Shown in pieces: positions 8,691 through 15,973 of a stretch of 26,454 bases of DNA (position 1 is the first letter of the stretch; every line of letters begins with the position of its first letter). The position numbers and the translations under genes were made by a program. The notes below the pieces were generated by a model, which was given only the letters and a program-made list of their open reading frames with translations, was not told the origin of the DNA and ran no database searches. The DNA lies in NCBI GenBank assembly GCA_964435775.1, contig CAYTAP010000045.1, positions 1 through 26,454 of the forward strand. Reading direction: 5' to 3'. Source of the stretch: CAYTAP01 sp964435775 (lineage in GTDB: Bacteria; Planctomycetota; Phycisphaerae; Tepidisphaerales; Tepidisphaeraceae).

Positions 8691-8756
8691 GTAGGGTACG
8701 CCTCGCGGACCTTCTCACACATCTCCCGAAAGAATGGTCCGCCGGGCGGACCCTAC
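8691..8756. repeat. GTAGGG...CCCTAC palindrome inside the ubiquitin-like operon
   Basis: An imperfect copy of the dispersed palindrome sits in the 105-nt gap between the E1 and JAMM genes. It begins GTAGGGTACGCCTCGCGGACC and ends GGTCCGCCGGGCGGACCCTAC, so the arms pair with a few mismatches. It is the only sizeable gap in an otherwise tight operon and may act as a processing, stability or attenuation hairpin. Confidence 0.85.
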
Positions 8757-8781
8757 GAACGCGCTGATTCAACAGCGCTCT

Positions 8782-9993
8782 TTACAACTCCAACACCTCA
8801 TCCACCAGCGGCCCGAGCACCTCCGCCGCGTCGCCGGTCAATTCAAAGCCGATGTAGCGTCCGCCGCCGCGCGCCGCCACGATGTCGAACGGGGGGACGC
8901 CGATGTCCGCCAGCGGGCGGTCGAGAAACGCCTCGTCGCCGCGCAGTTTGTAAAACGTGACGACCTCACGCTGCGGGCAGTCGCACGACGGGCAGGGTCC
9001 CTTGTCGGCCGACACCCGTCCCAGCGACGTGAACATCAATTCCTCCCGCTTGCATTTGGGGCAGACGAGCTTTTCGAGCACATCCCGGGCGAGTTCGATT
9101 TCCGCGTTCGGCCCGAGTTCCTCCCGCGCGATCCGCAGCAACTCTCCGCCCGTCAACGTGTGCGCCGACGCGTCGAGCTCGATCACCCCCTCATACGCTT
9201 CATGGCTGTAACATTCATCCTTCCGCTGAAACTCCACCGGATAGGCGTCGGTGCTCAAGCCGTTGAAAACGAATCCCCTGCCCGACAGCGGGCACTCCAT
9301 CCCGTGCAGAAGCTTCAGCGCCTCCTGACATTGCACCGCCGCGATCAGCGCGCTGATCGTCGGCGTCGTCGGCGTCTTCCCCGCCGCCATTTCCGCGCGG
9401 CTGAGCAGATTGCAAGACCGTCGCTGATTGAGCAGCTTCCAATCCGTCTCCGACATCGTGCATTCATAGCACGCGCCCGGCGGCGCGAACACCCGCGCGA
9501 TCCCGTTGATCTGCTCGATCGCGCCGTCGATCCACGGCTTGTTCAGACGAAAACACGCGCGGTTGATCGACAGCCGCGCCTCGCGGTTGTCCAGCCCGCC
9601 GAGCACGACATCCGCCCAGCGATACGCGCCCAGCCCCAGGTCATACACCACGTTCCCCGCGAATGCGTGCGTTTGCATGTCGGGATAGAGCTCCCGAGCC
9701 GCCGCCGCCGCCGTCGTCGCCTTGAATTGCCCGTTGTCCTTTTCCCGATACAGAACCGAGCGCGAGAGATTCGAGTTTTCGATCCGATCCAGATCCGCCA
9801 CGAGCAAATGCCCGACGCCCAATAGCGCCAGGTTCTTGATGATCTCATTCCCCAGCGCCCCCGCGCCGACGACAAGCACCCGCGCATCGCGGAGCCGCGC
9901 CTGATCCCACCACGAGATCAAGCGGAAACGCGCGAAGCGATCGGCATCCTCCGCCGACGCCTCGGCCTTGGAAATGCGCAGCGCCTCAGGCAT
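8782..9993 (-). CDS. E1-like (ThiF/UBA fold) activating enzyme for the ubiquitin-like protein
   Basis: Adenylates the Ubl C-terminus and forms a thioester. Visible E1 features: nucleotide-binding GAGALG (43-48), acidic residues in ADLDRIENSNLSR (66-78, D67 and R78), Lys91, D135 in GLDNREAR, and a CYEC knuckle (175-178). Cys194 in RRSCNLL lies where the catalytic cysteine of UBA3-type E1s sits and is the best thioester candidate; Cys222 is an alternative. Residues about 270-403 form an extra C-terminal region with CPKC (311-314) and CPSC (334-337), presumably a zinc ribbon, perhaps the E2/Ubl docking part. At 403 residues it is longer than MoeB/ThiF. The gene starts 27 nt after the ubl stop. 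A sulfur-transfer role is possible but unlikely with E2 and JAMM in the same operon. Confidence 0.93.
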   Translation of the reverse strand: MPEALRISKAEASAEDADRFARFRLISWWDQARLRDARVLVVGAGALGNEIIKNLALLGVGHLLVADLDRIENSNLSRSVLYREKDNGQFKATTAAAAARELYPDMQTHAFAGNVVYDLGLGAYRWADVVLGGLDNREARLSINRACFRLNKPWIDGAIEQINGIARVFAPPGACYECTMSETDWKLLNQRRSCNLLSRAEMAAGKTPTTPTISALIAAVQCQEALKLLHGMECPLSGRGFVFNGLSTDAYPVEFQRKDECYSHEAYEGVIELDASAHTLTGGELLRIAREELGPNAEIELARDVLEKLVCPKCKREELMFTSLGRVSADKGPCPSCDCPQREVVTFYKLRGDEAFLDRPLADIGVPPFDIVAARGGGRYIGFELTGDAAEVLGPLVDEVLEL

Positions 9994-10020
9994 GTCGCAC
10001 CGCCCGTCGATCCGCCAAAG

Positions 10021-10299
10021 TCATCGTTTCCCCCCGGCCGTGATTTCCGGCTGAAGACGCAGGACATCCCCATCTTGCACATTGACCTCCGCGAGCGTCT
10101 GCGTATCCAGCAATTGCTTGCCCGATGCCTTGTGATGGAACTTGTAGCTGAGCAACTGCCCATCGGGCGCGTATTGCGGAAACTTCATCTTCTCGAGCAA
10201 CACGGCCAGCAGCCGGTTCACCGGCGCATCATCCGGCAGTTCCACATCCTGACGCTTGTTCCCCGTCGCATCCCATACCTGGATCGTCACCATGCCCAT
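10021..10299 (-). CDS. Ubiquitin-like protein (beta-grasp, YukD-like) with Gly-Gly-Lys-Arg tail
   Basis: A 92-residue protein with a beta-grasp pattern: strand MVTIQVWDATG, a second strand QDVELPDD, helix APVNRLLAVLLEKM, strand LLSYKFHHKASGKQLL and strand DGDVLRLQPEI, then GGKR. Residues 89-90 are Gly-Gly, followed by two basic residues that would have to be cut off for E1 activation. I chose ATG 10299 because GGAG lies 8 nt upstream; the longer open frame to 10374 has no ribosome-binding site and is not conserved-looking. The protein resembles YukD/EsaB-type and ubiquitin-type folds. It is the first gene of the operon and the likely substrate of the E1, E2 and JAMM proteins downstream. Confidence 0.9.
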   Translation of the reverse strand: MGMVTIQVWDATGNKRQDVELPDDAPVNRLLAVLLEKMKFPQYAPDGQLLSYKFHHKASGKQLLDTQTLAEVNVQDGDVLRLQPEITAGGKR

Positions 10300-10701
10300 C
10301 GTCGTCGCTCCATGACCGCACGCGAAATCGGCCGCGTGCAAAAATCGCAGTCGCTCAAAAAATAAGCTGCTCAAAAATATCGTCGGCTAAAAATGCCCGC
10401 CGTGCGCGGGCGGACCCGGCACAATTCCCTTTTTCAACCAACAACCACCGTACATACGCCTTATCCATCATCTCCAAAATACCCAACATACCGGCACTCG
10501 CCCCTACAACCGGCATTCCCGTCACATTCCAATAATATCCCCCACTATACAATAAAAATCGAGGTTGGCATGCAACACAAAAGCGCGGTATGAAATGGGT
10601 GTCAGCGAGATTTCCGTTGAAGGCGTTGAGCGATTCGCCCCCCCGGCGGGTCATCCCGGTAAGGCAGACCGGGGTCCACCCAGGCGAACGTTCGGGAGAA
10701 A
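10300..10701. promoter_or_regulatory. Divergent promoter/leader region between ubl and GT4
   Basis: About 400 nt without a convincing gene, clearly more AT-rich than its flanks between 10430 and 10600. On the minus strand a possible -10 (TATAGT, near 10545) precedes a G-rich transcript-like stretch ending in the hairpin-T5 terminator at 10389-10411, so a leader or small RNA of roughly 150 nt could be made before ubl. On the plus strand TATACAAT near 10545 could serve GT4. Both promoter calls are weak. Confidence 0.45.
10389..10411 (-). terminator. Intrinsic-terminator-like hairpin upstream of ubl
   Basis: On the minus strand GCCCGC and GCGGGC (10406-10411 and 10395-10400) pair around a GCACG loop, followed by ATTTTT (T run at 10389-10393). 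It lies about 90 nt before the ubl start and points into the operon, so it either ends a small upstream transcript or acts as an attenuator. Confidence 0.6.
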
Positions 10702-12042
10702 ATGGCTGTGAACTATCAGGGCTTGAAGGTCGTCCATTTAGGCAAGTATTACCCACCGGCGCCCGGCGGCATCGAAAGCCACGTGCAGACGCTGGCGCGG
10801 GCGCAGGCCGACCTTGGCATGGATGTGCGCGTGGTCTGCATGAACCATGCCAACCGCGCCGGGCGCGACATCACCTGGGCGCGCTACGGCGGCACTCCGA
10901 CCGTGCATGAGCATGATGGATTGGTCCGCGTCGATCGCATCGGGCGCAGCGCATCGGTGGCGCGCCTCGATATGTGCCCGGAGCTTCCCCGCCTGCTCCG
11001 CCGGATTGAAGACGAAGGCGCTGATGTCCTTCACCTGCACACGCCAAACCCGATGATGCTCATCGCCCTGGCGATGGCGCGGCCATCGACGCCGCTCATC
11101 ATCACCCACCACAGCGACATCGTCCGGCAGCGTATTTTGAAGTATGCCCTCCGCCCCTTCGAGCGATTCGTCTATAACCGCGCCTGCCAGATCAAGGCGA
11201 CCAGCCCCAAATACATCGAAGGTTCCTCGCTTCTTCGCCATTACGAACAGCAGGTCGGGTCGCTCCCCCTGGGCGTCGATCTCAACGGCTACCTCAACCC
11301 CACCCCCGCGACGCTCCGCCACGAAGCGGCGCTTCGCCATGACATGGGCGCTGATCCCCTGTGGCTCTGCGTCGGACGCTGCGTGTATTACAAAAACTTC
11401 GATGTCGCCATCCATGCCCTGACGCATGTGCCGGGTCGGCTCATGATCATCGGACACGGGCCGCTCCGCGAAAGCCTGCAACGTCTGGCCCGCGGCCTCG
11501 GGGTGCAGGATCGCGTCATCTGGCGCAATTATGTTGACGCCGACGAACTGGCCGCCGCCTATCGCGCCGCCACCGCGCTCTGGTTCCCCTCCGGCGCCCG
11601 CAGCGAAGGGTTCGGTCTCGTGCAGGTCGAGGCGATGGCCAGCGGTTGCCCGGTCATCAATGCCAACATCGCCGGCAGCGGCGTCGCGTGGGTCAGCGAG
11701 GATGACCACACCGGCCTGACGATCCCCGTCGGCGATGCGCCCGCCTTGGCGCATGCGGCGATGCGCCTGGTCAACGAGCCGGGTTTGCGCGATCGCCTCG
11801 GCGTCGCCGCCCGTCGCCGGGCGTGCGCCGAGTTCGATCACATGACGATGGCCCGACGCAGCGGCGAGGCCTACCAGCGCGCCATTGCCGGCGAGACCAT
11901 CCTGCGCCTCCCGGCCGACCCCGCCATCGCGCCATCGCGAGAAACAAGCCGGCGCAAGGCGCGCCACGCCAACCGCCTCATCGCCCTGGACGCCACCTTC
12001 GCGGACCACGCGGAGGAGGAAGGGTCCACGCTGGCGATGTGA
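10702..12042 (+). CDS. Family GT4 glycosyltransferase
   Basis: Transfers a sugar from a nucleotide-sugar donor in polysaccharide or glycan synthesis, cytoplasmic with GT-B fold. The N-terminal part contains the GT4 start VVHLGKYYPPAPGGIESHV (residues about 9-27) with the Gly-Gly acceptor loop, HLHTPNP, and THHSDIVRQ. The C-terminal nucleotide-sugar domain shows LCVGRCVYYKNFDVAI and the EX7E motif in SEGFGLVQVEAMASG (about 300-315). The last 50 residues are basic and may be a tail. GGGAG sits about 5 nt upstream of ATG. It is divergent from ubl and convergent with the phage-like cassette. Donor and acceptor are unknown. Confidence 0.94.
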   Translation: MAVNYQGLKVVHLGKYYPPAPGGIESHVQTLARAQADLGMDVRVVCMNHANRAGRDITWARYGGTPTVHEHDGLVRVDRIGRSASVARLDMCPELPRLLRRIEDEGADVLHLHTPNPMMLIALAMARPSTPLIITHHSDIVRQRILKYALRPFERFVYNRACQIKATSPKYIEGSSLLRHYEQQVGSLPLGVDLNGYLNPTPATLRHEAALRHDMGADPLWLCVGRCVYYKNFDVAIHALTHVPGRLMIIGHGPLRESLQRLARGLGVQDRVIWRNYVDADELAAAYRAATALWFPSGARSEGFGLVQVEAMASGCPVINANIAGSGVAWVSEDDHTGLTIPVGDAPALAHAAMRLVNEPGLRDRLGVAARRRACAEFDHMTMARRSGEAYQRAIAGETILRLPADPAIAPSRETSRRKARHANRLIALDATFADHAEEEGSTLAM

Positions 12043-12113
12043 ACTCGCCGCGTGCGATGCGGGGTCGGCACCGACGATGAAATGCTCCCCCGCGATGGCG
12101 CGCCCAACGTTCA

Positions 12114-12380
12114 TCACCCCAGAATCCCCCCCAACCACCGACGGACCAGCTTCGTCACCAGCGCGCCGATCGCGTCAATGCCCACGCCCATCGCCTCGGC
12201 TTGCGCAAGCGCCTCCTGATACTCCGGATCATCAGCCAGCGCCTCGATCGCCTGCACCGTGAGCAGGTCCTGATCCAGCGCCGCCGCCAGATGGGGATGG
12301 CGCAGCTCAAACGACGCCCACTCCCCGCCGATCGCCTCTTCCACCTGTCGCCTCACGTCAAACCGTTCATCGCCGCTCAT
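12114..12380 (-). CDS. Small acidic protein at the end of the phage-like cassette
   Basis: An 88-residue protein, mostly helical by eye (RRQVEEAIGG..., EALADDPEYQEALAQAEA) with a short hydrophobic C-terminus (IDAIGALVTKLVRRWLGGILG) that may be amphipathic. I do not recognise a family. The start at 12380 is supported by GAAAGGGGGCGGGCG just upstream and by a 4-nt ATGA overlap with the preceding lipoprotein gene, indicating translational coupling. The longer frame upstream is the antisense-like shadow of the lipoprotein gene and was not used. Confidence 0.7.
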   Translation of the reverse strand: MSGDERFDVRRQVEEAIGGEWASFELRHPHLAAALDQDLLTVQAIEALADDPEYQEALAQAEAMGVGIDAIGALVTKLVRRWLGGILG

Positions 12381-12808
12381 CGCCCGCCCCCTTTCAAGCC
12401 CAGTTCCGTCTCCCACATCCCCAGCCACTTCGCCCGCGCCTCGTCCAGCGCCTGCATTCTCGCCAGCGCCGCATCGATCGCCTTCAAATTGGACGCATTC
12501 ACTTCCCATGTCCGCCGCAATGCCGCCGCTTCCGTCGCCACCGCATCCAGCCCGGCCGCATACGCCTTGCGATGCTCGATCACCCAGTCGCCCGACAGCG
12601 CCGCCTGCCCGCGCACATCGGCGTCAAACCCCTCATCCAACTGCCGTCGTCGCAATTCCTCCAGCTTGTCGATCGATTGCTTCCATCCCTCCTGCGCCGA
12701 CGTCACGAGCACAATTCCCTTCCGCGCCTGCTCGGCCAGTCGAAGCCGCGCCCCCACATCCGCGCATCCACCGCTCATCAACATGATCCACACACAACAC
12801 CACCGCAT
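12377..12808 (-). CDS. Small putative lipoprotein with helical body (phage-like cassette)
   Basis: A 143-residue protein starting MRWCCVWIMLMSGGCAD. The short hydrophobic stretch followed by SGGC fits a lipobox, so the mature protein would be lipid-anchored at the Cys near residue 15. The rest is Ala/Arg/Glu-rich and probably a long coiled coil. Start 12808 was chosen for GAAAGGGGGCG upstream, nearly identical to the leader of the next gene. Together with the small membrane protein upstream it may form a lysis or envelope pair, as outer spanins are lipoproteins, but this is inference. No family recognised. Confidence 0.72.
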   Translation of the reverse strand: MRWCCVWIMLMSGGCADVGARLRLAEQARKGIVLVTSAQEGWKQSIDKLEELRRRQLDEGFDADVRGQAALSGDWVIEHRKAYAAGLDAVATEAAALRRTWEVNASNLKAIDAALARMQALDEARAKWLGMWETELGLKGGGR

Positions 12809-12851
12809 CGCACGCCCCCTTTCACATCCGAACCTCAAACCAATTCGATTT

Positions 12852-13074
12852 CACCACGGAGAGCACGGAGAAGAAGGCAGGCGGCAGTAGGCAGTCGTAG
12901 GGTCCGCCCTCTTCGAGCCTGAGCCTCAGAGCCGAAGGCCGCGGACCATTTTTCGCACCGGCGGATGGCCCGCGGGGCGGACCCTACAAAACCTTTGCAT
13001 TCCTCCGCGCTCTCTGCGTCTCCGCGGTGAAACGCCTTTTCTTTCTCCGTGCTCTCCGTGTCCTCCGTGGTGAA
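12852..13074. repeat. Nested repeats: CACCACGGAG arms around a GTAGGG palindrome
   Basis: An outer inverted repeat has arms at 12852-12872 (CACCACGGAGAGCACGGAG) and 13042-13074 (ending TCCTCCGTGGTGAA), with differing numbers of the ACGGAG unit. A diverged inner copy is at 13003-13035. Between them lies a GTAGGG...CCCTAC element at 12897-12987 with long internal sequence. The whole 280-nt gap between the lipoprotein and small membrane-protein genes is made of such repeats. Confidence 0.82.
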
Positions 13075-13088
13075 TAATTCTCTGAATC

Positions 13089-13355
13089 TTATCTCTTCAG
13101 GCTCGCCACAAGCTGCTCCTGCGACGCCGACAACCGGGCCATCGCCTCAGTGTTTTGATGCACCAGCGCGATCAACTGGTCGAGCTGCACCTTGTCGGCC
13201 ATGATCCGCTCGTGCGCTTCGTCAATCTGTCGTTCGCGGGTCGCGCTCTGTCGTCGCTCCCACAACCACATCGCTCCCATCGCGCCCGCCGCCCCCAGGC
13301 CGGTCAATTGATCCACGCCGTTGAGCGCCTGCGCCAACAGTTGTTCCCATCCCAT
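13089..13355 (-). CDS. Small membrane protein with coiled coil (holin-like position)
   Basis: An 88-residue protein: MGWEQLLAQALNGVDQL, one hydrophobic segment (about 18-33, TGLGAAGAMGAMWLW), then a charged coiled coil to the end (RERQIDEAHERI... SASQEQLVASLKR). Start 13355 is preceded by AGGGGGTGG about 6 nt upstream; the codons to 13373 are not used. Position after the head genes and the topology suit a small phage holin- or spanin-like protein, but no family signature is seen. Confidence 0.75.
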   Translation of the reverse strand: MGWEQLLAQALNGVDQLTGLGAAGAMGAMWLWERRQSATRERQIDEAHERIMADKVQLDQLIALVHQNTEAMARLSASQEQLVASLKR

Positions 13356-13483
13356 GATCCACCCCCTGCACATTTTCGATTTGTGATTTGCGATTTTTGA
13401 TTTTCAATTGAGCAAGTTCACTTCGAGAACGTCACGCCACTTCTTCCAATCGAAAATCCCCCAATCGAAAATCGAAAATCCAT

Positions 13484-14134
13484 TCATCGCCTCGCCATCG
13501 TCAGCACATTGAGTGACCGTCGCTCATCAACAACGCCGTCGCCGTTCCAATCGAGTTCGACCTTCACGTTCCGCAAGGCGCGGCGATACAAATGCTCATA
13601 CTGGTCGGCGCGCCCCGCGTACACCGCCGGCTCCGAAGCCATCGCCGCCATCGCCCCATACACCATCCAGAGCGTTCCCATGACGCACGCCCGTCGCAGC
13701 GCCGTGGGATTGAGGATCGTGATCGTCGATTCATCCCCCGTCCCCGGCACAATGCCCACCGCCTGGCGGAGCATTTCGCTGACGATCCCCGCCTGCGGCG
13801 AGAAGGTTCGAATCACATACCCAAGCCCCGTCGCCGTGCCAATGACGCCGGCGGAACCCGGCGATTCATCCGACCAGGGTTCATGCACAGTGCTGAGCGT
13901 GAGCGTCGTCGCATTGTCCACGCTCAGGATCGGATAACACCCGGCCACCGCGCCGCTCAGCGCGATCACGCCGAACGCCGCCACTTTCGCATCGGTGAAC
14001 GATCCCGACGCGATCGTGAAGCTTGTCCCGGCCAAGTCACCGGTTCCGGTTGCCAGCGTCTGCGAGGCGATCACCGCATCTGCGAAAATCCTCGGCTCCC
14101 ACTGCAGCAAATCGATGTCCGTGCAATAGTTCAT
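13484..14134 (-). CDS. Phage head-tail-connector-like protein with C-terminal DxNxDGxxD loop
   Basis: A 216-residue protein immediately downstream of the capsid gene. The N-terminal part (MNYCTDIDLLQWEP...) and the beta-rich middle with Gly/Thr-rich stretches, followed by a helical region with RADQYEHLYRRALRNVK, resemble head-completion proteins encoded after capsids. The C-terminus holds DWNGDGVVDE, an EF-hand/dockerin-like calcium loop, unusual for such proteins. GAGGAG lies 6 nt upstream of ATG 14134. The frame continues upstream to 14278 only through the palindromic repeat at 14147-14217. Function is inferred from position. Confidence 0.72.
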   Translation of the reverse strand: MNYCTDIDLLQWEPRIFADAVIASQTLATGTGDLAGTSFTIASGSFTDAKVAAFGVIALSGAVAGCYPILSVDNATTLTLSTVHEPWSDESPGSAGVIGTATGLGYVIRTFSPQAGIVSEMLRQAVGIVPGTGDESTITILNPTALRRACVMGTLWMVYGAMAAMASEPAVYAGRADQYEHLYRRALRNVKVELDWNGDGVVDERRSLNVLTMARR

Positions 14135-14146
14135 TGGCTGCTCCTC

Positions 14147-14217
14147 GTAGGGTCCGCACCCCGTGCGGACCATTTTCCCATATCCGGATGATGGTCCGCA
14201 CGGGGTGCGGACCCTAC
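14147..14217. repeat. Perfect GTAGGG palindrome between capsid and connector genes
   Basis: Arms of 27 bp, starting GTAGGGTCCGCACCCCGTGC at 14147 and ending GCACGGGGTGCGGACCCTAC at 14217, pair perfectly around a loop. It lies directly upstream of the ribosome-binding site of the connector-like gene. Confidence 0.9.
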
Positions 14218-14302
14218 GGGAGGGAATACCCCCGTCGGCCGGGCGGTCCCCCCCGAAACCGCCCGGCCACCCCATCACTCATCACGCCTCACTCATCAAG
14301 AT

Positions 14303-15456
14303 TCACGCCGTGAACCCTCGAATGATCCCATGTGCCTCGGCGTTGCGAAGCTCCAGCGTGTACTCCCCGACGATCTGCCCGCTCTCCCGATCACCGGTCC
14401 GCGCCAGCGGCTTGTACTGAAAACTCCGACCGGCCAGCGGCTTCACTTCGATTCGGCTGCTGTCGAGCAACAGGACCATCCCCGTCGGCACCCACCGGCT
14501 GAGGACCACGCGGCAGACGCCGTAGTCGCTTTCGTACACGCTCACCTGGTCCTTGTAGGTCTCGCCATCGGCGGTGAACCGGCGGTTGGTTCCGACAAAC
14601 GCGTTGATCGCGCGCTTTTCCTGTCCGCCGACCACGACGAGATCCACATGCCCGCTGCTCGCCTGCCAGATGTTGCGCAGCGCCTTGTTCAGATGGCTCT
14701 CGGTCAACGTCGTCCCCGATGGGAAACCTCCCGATCCGGGCACGAACACATTGCCCGTCACAAGCGCCACGATGCCGTTCATCGACCGACGCACGGTGGA
14801 CGATCCCTCGCCGGTGCTCGCGGGCGCCCATTGATCACGCTGTTCTCCAGATCACGCAGCAGCTCGCGCGTCCGCTGCTGCTTCTGGTAATCCAATTCGT
14901 CGGCCACCCCCAGTTGACGCACCGCCAGCTCCGATCCGCTCACCTCCACCGACGACGCGAAAATCTGTGTGTAGTTGGTCTTCCGCGACCGCGAGGTGAA
15001 GCGCGCCACATCAGCGTCAGCGCCTTCCAGCGCCGCGTTGCCCAGAATGTGGATGGTCTTCGCTGTCACCAGCGCCTCGGCCGTGCTGCCGCCATACCCG
15101 CGAATGACGCTCAGCGTACCCGATCCCGTGTTGACCGCCGTCACGAGCATCCGTTCGCCGGACCCTTCCACGCGAATCTGATCCCCCACCCGAAACTTCG
15201 ACGCGTCATCCACATCAAACGACGCCTCCGTCAGGGGATTGCTGATCGATCCATCCGCCACCAGGTCGGTGTTCGACAGCAACTGATCCTCTAGCCACTC
15301 ATGCACGGTCGAGCGCGCCGGACGAACGCCATCCCCCAGGACATCGAGCAGCGGCGTCTCATGCGGCGAGCTGATCGCCACCAGATCGCTCACATCCTCC
15401 GCGATTTCCACCAGTTCCGAACCCGCCGAATAAGTCGCCTTGCCTGTAAACGCCAT
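14303..15456 (-). pseudogene. Major capsid protein, SU10/DUF5309-type, split by a one-base frameshift
   Basis: Reading from ATG 15456 (AGGAGG 5 nt upstream), MAFTGKATYSAGSELVEIAE starts a protein that follows the SU10-type capsid (DUF5309) pattern: ISSPHETPLLDVLGDG, AVNTGSGTLSVIRGYGG, TNYTQIFASSVEVSG, ELLRDLENSVING. At about 14822-14829 the frame breaks and ends in a stop. The next frame, from about 14818 to 14303, continues the same protein: STGEGSSTVRRSMNGIVALV, VDLVVVGGQEKRAIN, VVLSRWVPTGMVLLLD, RTGDRESGQIVGEYTLELRN. Adding one base to the C run (reverse strand CGCCCG) restores a 384-residue protein. This could be a real mutation or a sequence error. Neighbours are the small gene at 15512 and the connector-like gene. 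Confidence 0.85.
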
Positions 15457-15511
15457 CACAACCTCCTCTAATGTAGGAAATACAGTCACTTTTCACGAAA
15501 AGACGCCACAC

Positions 15512-15712
15512 TCATCCCCATTGCCGGCGAAGCTCCAGGTACGCCCGCATGCCTTCGCGCGTCCAGATCCGCCGCAGCTCCCGCGCCAGCTCATTCATCC
15601 GGGCCCGCGCCTCGATCACCTCCTCATCCTTCAAGGGAACCCCGCTCGCCGGCGGCGATTCGATCCCGCCGACCGTCTCCTCCAACGCCGCAGTTTCCGT
15701 CACCTCGTCCAT
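15512..15712 (-). CDS. Small protein between portal and capsid genes
   Basis: A 66-67-residue protein (MDEVTETAALEETVGG... ARMNELARELRRIWTREG) with an acidic N-terminus and a basic helix at the C-terminus. AGGAGG lies 6 nt upstream of ATG 15712 (another ATG is at 15715). Position between portal and capsid is where scaffold or small head proteins are often encoded; it is too short for a full scaffold. No family recognised. Confidence 0.75.
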   Translation of the reverse strand: MDEVTETAALEETVGGIESPPASGVPLKDEEVIEARARMNELARELRRIWTREGMRAYLELRRQWG

Positions 15713-15749
15713 CATGCACCTCCTTCAAAACATGATTTCGTCTCTTACT

Positions 15750-15852
15750 CCCTCCCCCGGTACGCCGGGGGAGGGTTGGGGAGGGGGGGTTGCGCACCGT
15801 GCCCCTCAAAAGCCCCCTCCCCGGCCCTCCCCCACGCGTACGTGGGGGAGGG
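15750..15852. repeat. CCCTCCCCC palindromes downstream of the portal gene
   Basis: Two hairpins: arms 15750-15760 and 15765-15775 (CCCTCCCCCGG, loop TACG) and arms 15825-15836 and 15841-15852 (CCCTCCCCCACG, loop CGTA). A third copy of the first type is at 18084-18109. They lie in the gap upstream of the small gene at 15512. Confidence 0.85.
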
Positions 15853-15875
15853 AGTTTTATAGGGTCCGCAGTTTT

Positions 15876-15952
15876 GTAGGGTCCGTGGTACTCCGCGGAC
15901 CATCACGCAACTCCGCCCGGAACAATGGTCCGCGGAGTACCACGGACCCTAC
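15876..15952. repeat. Perfect GTAGGG palindrome downstream of the portal gene
   Basis: Arms of 28 bp (starting GTAGGGTCCGTGGTACTCC at 15876, ending GGAGTACCACGGACCCTAC at 15952). A partial extra left arm (TAGGGTCCGCAG) precedes it at about 15860-15871. It starts 22 nt after the portal stop in transcription direction. Confidence 0.9.
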
Positions 15953-15973
15953 GAAGAGCCAGCCATCCATCGT

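Noticed and set aside
8677..8772. Longer N-terminus for the JAMM protein
   Set aside because: The extra codons translate the palindromic repeat, and GTG 8676 has a good GGAG at proper spacing.
8782..9993. MoeB/ThiF-type enzyme for molybdopterin or thiamine sulfur transfer
   Set aside because: The fold is shared, but no cofactor genes are near, while E2, JAMM and RING-like genes are in the same operon.
10355..10756. 133-codon minus-strand frame upstream of ubl
   Set aside because: It runs through the terminator hairpin and the opposite-strand GT4 start, and lacks a ribosome-binding site; a leader or sRNA explains the region better.
10738..12138. 466-codon frame opposite the GT4 gene
   Set aside because: Antisense shadow of a gene with a clear EX7E motif; the product has no recognisable domain.
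12852..13074. CRISPR array
   Set aside because: The repeats are inverted and irregular with no evenly sized spacers, and no cas genes are present.
14815..14835. Programmed -1 ribosomal frameshift in the capsid gene
   Set aside because: A -1 shift would join the frames, but no slippery heptamer or obvious stimulatory structure is at the junction; a lost base in a C run is simpler.
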